A stretch of DNA of 38,617 nt, from contig JAJTHM010000008.1 in NCBI GenBank assembly GCA_021297855.1, forward strand, positions 1-38,617, written 5' to 3'. A program made the translations under genes and the position numbers. The stretch is from Sphingobacteriales bacterium. Its GTDB lineage: Bacteria > Bacteroidota > Bacteroidia > Chitinophagales > JADJOU01. Each line of letters begins with the position of its first letter. The first letter of the stretch is position 1. Below are positions 33,838 to 38,617 of the stretch, one piece after another. The notes below the pieces were generated by a model. That model was given only the letters and a program-made list of their open reading frames with translations, was not told where the DNA came from and ran no database searches.

Positions 33838-34248
33838 ATGAACAAATTTATTTTACTCTTTATTATTTCAGCGGTCTCATCTATGCATACTCATGCGCAG
33901 TCATGGGATCAAAACGATGATTATTACGACAATAACAGCAATTCAAATCAACAAAGAAATCGAGGTTGGGGTCAACATCCACAAGGTGGCTGGAATAATG
34001 GAAACCAGAGCTGTGATAATCCGTATCAAGATCCAAATTACTATCCTTCGAATTATGGAAATAGAGGCTGTCAAACGCCACCACCACCTTGTAGAAGAAA
34101 CGTGGTCGTAGTGATGCCGCCGCCTAGCTACTGTGCCCCTGTGGTGATTGCACCGAGAACTCATCCATACTATAGACCTTATGGTTATAACCCATATAGA
34201 AGACCCTATGGATATGGTCATCGTCCAAGAGGCTGGAGATACAGATAA
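33838..34248 (+). CDS. Small secreted Pro/Tyr/Gly/Arg-rich protein
   Basis: A 136-residue protein with a signal peptide (MNKFILLFIISAVSS to HAQ). The first half of the mature part is Asn/Gln/Asp/Gly-rich (DDYYDNNSNSNQQRNRGWGQ); the second half has a stretch NVVVVMPPP and a tail of PYGYNPYRRPYGYGHR repeats. Three or four cysteines occur in the middle. Low complexity prevents family assignment; it could be a surface, adhesive or metal-binding protein. Antisense frames over it are shadows. A hairpin terminator follows. Confidence 0.65.
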   Translation: MNKFILLFIISAVSSMHTHAQSWDQNDDYYDNNSNSNQQRNRGWGQHPQGGWNNGNQSCDNPYQDPNYYPSNYGNRGCQTPPPPCRRNVVVVMPPPSYCAPVVIAPRTHPYYRPYGYNPYRRPYGYGHRPRGWRYR

Positions 34249-34278
34249 AAAAGTAATTTTTTAGTGATTAGTTCAATG

Positions 34279-34310
34279 AATGGTCAAAGGTTGAAGCTTT
34301 TGGCCATTTT
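34279..34310 (+). terminator. Hairpin terminator after the secreted small protein
   Basis: AATGGTCAAA (34279-34288) pairs with TTTGGCCATT (34299-34308), a 10-bp stem with one G-U and a 10-nt loop, followed by a short T run. Weak U tract, good stem. Confidence 0.5.
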
Positions 34311-34533
34311 AAGTTTGGACTTATTACTTTGCCAGAGGATTGTTTCACAAATTTGATTTACCGCAAAGTCGCAGAGAGCGCAAAGTTGTTTTTTTTTGAA
34401 TATCACCCCCATTTTTTTATGATATAGACGTGCTAAGTTATAGAACATATACTGCAATAATATTTTCTCTTACTTTTCGAGAAACTTGTCTGTTGACAAA
34501 CAGGCTTCGGGTTCTTTGCGTTTAAAATAAATA

Positions 34534-34992
34534 TTAATAACCCCCATACTGGGACCCATCGATATGGATGATCCGCATTTGCATCAAGTCTTTAGGGGTT
34601 ACTAGGCCTACGAGCTTACCATCATGGGTTATAGGTAGGCAGTTAAAGGGGGCTTTGCCAAAAATTTCTTTTACTTCCATAACGGATGTATCCGCCGTCA
34701 CTGAGAACGGTTTGGGTGTCATGACATCTATCAATTTCACATCATTATCTAATGAGGTTATATCCGTTTTCTTGTCTACAATCAGGTGTTTATATACATG
34801 ACGCATCATATCCTTATTGCTTATAATGCCGAGTATTTCACCATTTTCACACACGGGTAAATGATTGATATTTCGCTCGCAAAAAAATTGGAAAGCTTGA
34901 GAAAATTTATTCGCTGGACTGGCCGCAATAATATCTTTCGTCATTATTTGGTGAATCTTCACGCTTTTTAATTCATCATCTAGTTCGCTCAT
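34534..34992 (-). CDS. CBS-domain pair protein
   Basis: A 152-residue protein consisting of two CBS domains (about 12-70 and 80-145): QIMTKDIIAASPANKFSQAF with GIISNKDMMRHV, then DVMTPKPFSVTADTSV with GLVTPKDLMQMR. Such stand-alone pairs sense adenine nucleotides. The partner enzyme is unknown. ATG 34992 (before SELDDELK) is chosen; an ATG at 35043 would extend it 17 residues into the end of cdsA. It is last in a CPBP-cdsA-CBS operon, 25 bp after cdsA. Confidence 0.88.
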   Translation of the reverse strand: MSELDDELKSVKIHQIMTKDIIAASPANKFSQAFQFFCERNINHLPVCENGEILGIISNKDMMRHVYKHLIVDKKTDITSLDNDVKLIDVMTPKPFSVTADTSVMEVKEIFGKAPFNCLPITHDGKLVGLVTPKDLMQMRIIHIDGSQYGGY

Positions 34993-35017
34993 ATACAGGT
35001 TATTTTTGTGGACAAAG

Positions 35018-35872
35018 TTAATTAAAAATTTTGATAATAGCAACTACAAAAGGCAATACAAATAAAAAAGCATCAAATCGGTCTAGAAAGCCTCCGTGAC
35101 CAGGTAGTATGTTTCCTGAATCCTTGATTTCCAGACTTCTTTTTAATAGACTCTCGACTAAATCTCCCATAGTAGCAAAAATAAAAACGACCCCCGCTAT
35201 CATATACCAGACAATGGGTTTCACAAGTGATAACGTATCCAAAGCAGAAATATTTTTGAATACATAGATATTGAGATAGGCAATAGCAAAACAAAACAGG
35301 CCACCACCAAGAAATCCTTCAATCGTTTTATTGGGTGAGACGTGTGGGATAAGTTTGTTTTTTCCAATAAGGGAGCCAATGATATATGCTCCCGTGTCGT
35401 TCCCCCAAATGATAAATAGCACACCGAGTAGGATGGCCCCTGTAAATTGATTATTGATATTCGCAATAAAAAATGTGAGGGTGAGAGGCAGAGTTATGTA
35501 GTAGAGGGCTAATAAGTTTAATCCTATACTGCGAAATGGCTTACGAGATTTAAGTACCAGCTCTGTATAAAAAACGGCAGCTAGAAAAAGGGGTATGGAG
35601 TACAGCCAATTTTGTGGAATATAATCAAATGAGGAAAGAAAAGAAATCAAACCAGATGAGACCGACATAAAGAGAACCATGAACTTATAAAAGGTCAATT
35701 TCGATTTATCTTTCTTAAACATGGGCGTGCTGATGCGATAAAATTCGAGAATACTGCCTATGAGAATAATCATAATGAGCGTCAAAAACGTCCAGGTACT
35801 GAAAAGCAAGCCACCTATGACGATAATGGCAAATACTATCGCGGTGCTAGCTCGAGTGAGGAAGGTGTTCAT
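35018..35872 (-). CDS. cdsA: Phosphatidate cytidylyltransferase
   Basis: A 284-residue inner-membrane enzyme that makes CDP-diacylglycerol from phosphatidate and CTP, at the head of phospholipid synthesis. About seven or eight helices. The PROSITE signature is complete at residues 241-267, with KR at 244-245, KD at 250-251, HGG at 259-261 and DRFD at 264-267. GNDTGAYIIG and SPNKTIEG are typical. It overlaps the upstream CPBP gene by 26 bp, so translation is likely coupled. Confidence 0.95.
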   Translation of the reverse strand: MNTFLTRASTAIVFAIIVIGGLLFSTWTFLTLIMIILIGSILEFYRISTPMFKKDKSKLTFYKFMVLFMSVSSGLISFLSSFDYIPQNWLYSIPLFLAAVFYTELVLKSRKPFRSIGLNLLALYYITLPLTLTFFIANINNQFTGAILLGVLFIIWGNDTGAYIIGSLIGKNKLIPHVSPNKTIEGFLGGGLFCFAIAYLNIYVFKNISALDTLSLVKPIVWYMIAGVVFIFATMGDLVESLLKRSLEIKDSGNILPGHGGFLDRFDAFLFVLPFVVAIIKIFN

Positions 35873-36734
35873 AGTCCTTGACTAGTTTATAAATTAAAAA
35901 TGCAACGATACATAAACAAATAATCCAAATCAAAATAGGAATACTTTTTACTTCCTCCAAATTGGCGCTGATATACTTATTTTCATGTAAATAATTCAAA
36001 ATAACTTGAGCACTATTATATAATGCGTGTATAAAAATATTCAACTTCAAATCACGGGTTTTTGAGTAGATATATCCAAATAAAATGCCTACGATAACAA
36101 TAGGAAAAAAGTCATAAAAATTGGCATGAAAAAAACTGAATATTGTTCCACTTAAAATAATTGCAACCCACGTATTCTTTGTAATTTTCTCGATCCATGG
36201 CATGAGGAAACCTCTAAAAAACAACTCTTCGGTAAGCCCTGCTCCTATTCCTATTATTACCACCATTAATCCTAAATTAGCAAGACCAGGTTCGTTCAGA
36301 AAAATGCCAATGAGTTTTTCATTCATAGCTTTTTGCAGTTCTGCCATTGTTTTAAAAGATTCTGGCAGCGGTGCAGACATAGCCCAGTATTGAAAATTAA
36401 TTAAAACTGGAAATAGGAGTAAGGCGATAGCAGATGCTAGAAGATACTTTTTAATTGTGAATAACTTGTCCAAATTAAAACAAGACAAAAAATCATTTTT
36501 CGAAAACAGAGCAAAAAGGACTGGAGGCAGAAAGAAAACTCCAATCATTTCAATCACTTGCATTGAAATTAGCTTATGTCTAGGCAATGAGAGTATATCA
36601 AAATTCTTATTTCTTATCATTTCAATAAAGGAGGGTATTAGAATCTCTAAAGATGTCAAGGTCACTATTATGCCGATGGATATGCAGCCTATTATTAACA
36701 AAGTAAAATTCTTCGGTTGATTCGATAAATTCAT
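35847..36734 (-). CDS. CPBP-family intramembrane metalloprotease
   Basis: A 295-residue membrane protein of the CPBP (Abi, CAAX-protease-like) family with about eight helices. It has EELFFR with Glu169, Glu170 and Arg174, FFHANFYDF with His203, and FIHALYN with His236 and Asn240: all expected active-site residues. Such enzymes cleave membrane peptides or prenylated substrates; no substrate is known here. The end overlaps cdsA by 26 bp. The start is 31 bp from the divergent dusB start. Confidence 0.93.
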   Translation of the reverse strand: MNLSNQPKNFTLLIIGCISIGIIVTLTSLEILIPSFIEMIRNKNFDILSLPRHKLISMQVIEMIGVFFLPPVLFALFSKNDFLSCFNLDKLFTIKKYLLASAIALLLFPVLINFQYWAMSAPLPESFKTMAELQKAMNEKLIGIFLNEPGLANLGLMVVIIGIGAGLTEELFFRGFLMPWIEKITKNTWVAIILSGTIFSFFHANFYDFFPIVIVGILFGYIYSKTRDLKLNIFIHALYNSAQVILNYLHENKYISANLEEVKSIPILIWIICLCIVAFLIYKLVKDYEHLPHSS

Positions 36735-36750
36735 TTGCCAATATTATGAC

Positions 36751-36758
36751 TATTTTTG
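36751..36758 (+). promoter_or_regulatory. -7 element TATTTTTG just before dusB
   Basis: Matches TAnnTTTG and ends 7 nt before the dusB ATG, so the transcript would have little or no leader. No good -33 at 19-21 nt. Confidence 0.45.
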
Positions 36759-36765
36759 CAAATCT

Positions 36766-37761
36766 ATGGTAAAAATAGGCAAGGTAGAAATAGCAGAATT
36801 CCCCCTCATGTTAGCTCCGATGGAGGATGTGAGCGATCCGCCTTTTCGGGCGCTCTGTAAGGAATTTGGTGCTGACCTCATGTACACAGAATTTATATCT
36901 ACAGATGGCCTCATTCGTCATGCGGATAAGTCAGTTAAAAAATTGGATATATACGAAGATGAACGCCCTATTGGAATTCAGATTTTTGGTTCAGATTTTG
37001 ACGCTATGATAGGCTCCGCTGAAATCGTAGAAGCGGCCAAGCCTTGCCTGCTGGATATTAACTACGGCTGCCCTGTCAAAAAAGTGGTTTGTAAAGAGGC
37101 CGGAGCAGGTATTTTGAAAAATATCCCCAAGATGATAGCCCTCACTGAAGCTGTGATTAAAGCGACTTCTTTGCCAGTAACGGTCAAAACGAGATTGGGC
37201 TGGGATGAGAGTACCATTAATATTGTAGAAGTAGCTGAAAGACTGCAAGACATTGGTGTGCAAGCGCTGTCGATTCATGCACGAACGAGAGTGCAGATGT
37301 ATAAAGGACATTCAGATTGGTCATGGATCAATAAAGTCAAAGACAATCCTCGATTGACCATTCCTGTTTTTGGGAATGGAGACATAGATAGTCCGCAAAA
37401 GGCATGGGAATACAAAAATAATTACAATGTAGATGGCATCATGATCGGCCGTGGGGCTATAGGAAATCCTTGGATTTTTAGAGAAGTCAAACACTATTTC
37501 AAACATCAAACGGAACTAGCTCCACCCGATATTCATGAGCGCATTTATGCTGTGCAGAAACACCTCAAGCGCGCCATCGAATGGAAGGGAATGGTGCTCG
37601 GATTGTTGGAAACGAGAATGCATTACGCTGCCTATTTCAAAGGTCTCGAAGGGGTCAAAGAATATCGCGCGCGCTTGGTCAATACCATGGATTATCAGGA
37701 GATACTGGAAATACTGGATGAAATGAGAGATAAATATGGAAATCAGGCCTTAGGGAATTGA
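36766..37761 (+). CDS. dusB: tRNA dihydrouridine synthase, DusB-type
   Basis: A 331-residue FMN-dependent TIM-barrel protein that reduces uridines in tRNA. It has LAPMEDVSDPPFRALCKEFG (16-35), catalytic Cys102 in NYGCPVKK, KTRLGWDES (FMN and RNA region), HARTRVQMYKG and NGDIDSP. The DusB assignment is from overall pattern and size. Divergent from the CPBP gene. Confidence 0.93.
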   Translation: MVKIGKVEIAEFPLMLAPMEDVSDPPFRALCKEFGADLMYTEFISTDGLIRHADKSVKKLDIYEDERPIGIQIFGSDFDAMIGSAEIVEAAKPCLLDINYGCPVKKVVCKEAGAGILKNIPKMIALTEAVIKATSLPVTVKTRLGWDESTINIVEVAERLQDIGVQALSIHARTRVQMYKGHSDWSWINKVKDNPRLTIPVFGNGDIDSPQKAWEYKNNYNVDGIMIGRGAIGNPWIFREVKHYFKHQTELAPPDIHERIYAVQKHLKRAIEWKGMVLGLLETRMHYAAYFKGLEGVKEYRARLVNTMDYQEILEILDEMRDKYGNQALGN

Positions 37762-37787
37762 TTTTTAGATTAAAATGGTTATATTTG
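37758..37787 (+). promoter_or_regulatory. Promoter of the DUF7948-type gene
   Basis: TTG (37758-37760), 19 nt, then TATATTTG (37780-37787): an exact Bacteroidota promoter. It overlaps the end of dusB and lies downstream of an ATG at 37775, which argues for translation from ATG 37817. Confidence 0.6.
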
Positions 37788-37816
37788 TTGCGAAACTAAA
37801 ACAAAAAATCGACTTT

Positions 37817-38515
37817 ATGTTTAAGGGGAAATTGCTCATTTCAATTTTTTTACTTCCATTCCTTGCTCTATCTCAGGCAAATTATGTGAGCAATAATATT
37901 TTTCAAACAGATTATTTTATAGAAAACCGTGGTCAGTTCGACTATCAACAGGAAGGCAAGCGTAAAATTCTCTATTCCACTGAAATGCCATTTGGCAATG
38001 TGTTATTTCATAAAAATGGATTTTCAATCAAGCAGAAAAAGTCTAAGCCTAAGAAAATACACGAACAACCGGAATATAATTTCGCTGTGGCGGAGCTGAT
38101 GGAAAAAACCATTCATCTGGAGTGGATTGGTGCAAATCCTAATTGTGACCTTATTAACGAGCAAAAATCCAATCATTATTTTTCTTTCGGACCAGAAGAG
38201 TATAAATCGTATGGATATAAGAAATTAACCTTTAAAAATATTTACCCGAATATTGATATTGTTTACACTATAGAAGATAATAGTCGATTTCACTACAGTA
38301 TACTGCTTCACAAAGGAGCGAAAGTCTCCGATTTGAAAATGAAGTATTACAATGTGGACGTAAATATTTTAGAAGGAGAAACGAGTCTAGAACTTCAAAA
38401 AACTGTTTTTCCAGTCTTTGAATTTGGATTGAAATGTAATAAACTAAATCAAGTGAAAGATTCTTTTCCTTGTATTTCATTGTTGTCCGACAAATATAAG
38501 AAATGGCCCTTTTAG
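37817..38515 (+). CDS. DUF7948-type secreted protein, apparently truncated
   Basis: A 232-residue protein with a signal peptide (MFKGKLLISIFLLPFLALSQ). It resembles the N-terminal DUF7948 domain of large Bacteroidota surface proteins: FIENRGQFDYQ, LEWIGANPNC, NHYFSFGPEEYKSYGYKKL and FKNIYPNIDIVYTIEDN. Those proteins normally continue with SBBP or PKD repeats and a T9SS sorting tail for 500-2000 residues; here an in-frame TAG stops it right after KWPF. Twelve further codons in frame are open before TAA. The cause may be truncation by an element at the right edge, or a natural short form. An alternative start at 37775 would hide the signal peptide. Confidence 0.65.
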   Translation: MFKGKLLISIFLLPFLALSQANYVSNNIFQTDYFIENRGQFDYQQEGKRKILYSTEMPFGNVLFHKNGFSIKQKKSKPKKIHEQPEYNFAVAELMEKTIHLEWIGANPNCDLINEQKSNHYFSFGPEEYKSYGYKKLTFKNIYPNIDIVYTIEDNSRFHYSILLHKGAKVSDLKMKYYNVDVNILEGETSLELQKTVFPVFEFGLKCNKLNQVKDSFPCISLLSDKYKKWPF

Positions 38516-38617
38516 GGATTCAAAGTAGTTGAAAACATTGATAAGACTTTTTAAAATGAAATAGCAGGGGGGTCAGCTGGAATTGAATAAGTCTGGCACT
38601 GCTTTTTTCTTGTTCAC

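Noticed and set aside
33881-34221. Antisense and alternate-frame ORFs across the small secreted protein
   Set aside because: They arise from the biased composition of the real gene; none has a signal peptide or domain.

Overview
The window looks like a chromosomal segment of a member of the Bacteroidota, probably a Sphingobacteriia, Chitinophagia or Saprospiria-type organism. The reasons are: low G+C; a complete Bacteroidota-style dcw cluster with a long MraY; a PASTA-tailed FtsI; an Mrp without the usual CxxC; a gene resembling DUF3822 beside rsmD; a DUF4407 membrane protein; a DUF7948-type secreted protein; and several TTTG-N19-TAnnTTTG promoters, the Bacteroidota sigma consensus. I see no rRNA, tRNA or CRISPR array.

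Region 1 (1-5190) is an accessory island, all on the minus strand apart from a partial gene at the left edge. It holds three defence-like modules. The first is a C5-cytosine methyltransferase overlapping a LAGLIDADG-like partner gene. The second is a GTPase followed 3 bp later by a three-pass membrane protein. The third is an Mrr-type nuclease. The Mrr gene is flanked by two diverged direct repeats, and two of the module junctions share a GCCGGAYGTT motif, which suggests cassette-like assembly.

Region 2 (5200-14300) is ordinary chromosome: two tandem secreted Ala/Lys/Arg heptad-repeat proteins, a beta-barrel-like protein, an SDR oxidoreductase, a gap full of repeats, RsmD with a DUF3822-like protein, a MATE transporter, a DUF899 protein, Mrp, a YheT-type hydrolase and an ArsC-like protein.

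Region 3 (14300-30545) is the dcw cluster, in the order mraZ-rsmH-ftsL-ftsI-murE-mraY-murD-ftsW-murG-murC-ftsQ-ftsA-ftsZ. These genes make lipid II (murE, mraY, murD, murG, murC), polymerise and cross-link septal peptidoglycan (ftsW, ftsI, with ftsL and ftsQ) and build the Z ring (ftsA, ftsZ). A promoter with 10-bp-phased GTGG boxes precedes mraZ, and a strong hairpin terminator follows ftsZ. ftsI has no ATG, GTG, TTG or CTG start upstream of its membrane anchor. The two large gaps inside the cluster carry copies of one composite intergenic repeat.

Region 4 (30576-38617) holds a Bcp peroxiredoxin, a DUF4407 protein, PurD, a small secreted Pro/Tyr/Gly-rich protein, an overlapping CPBP protease-cdsA-CBS operon, DusB, and a short DUF7948-type secreted protein that ends just before an IS-end-like sequence at the right edge.
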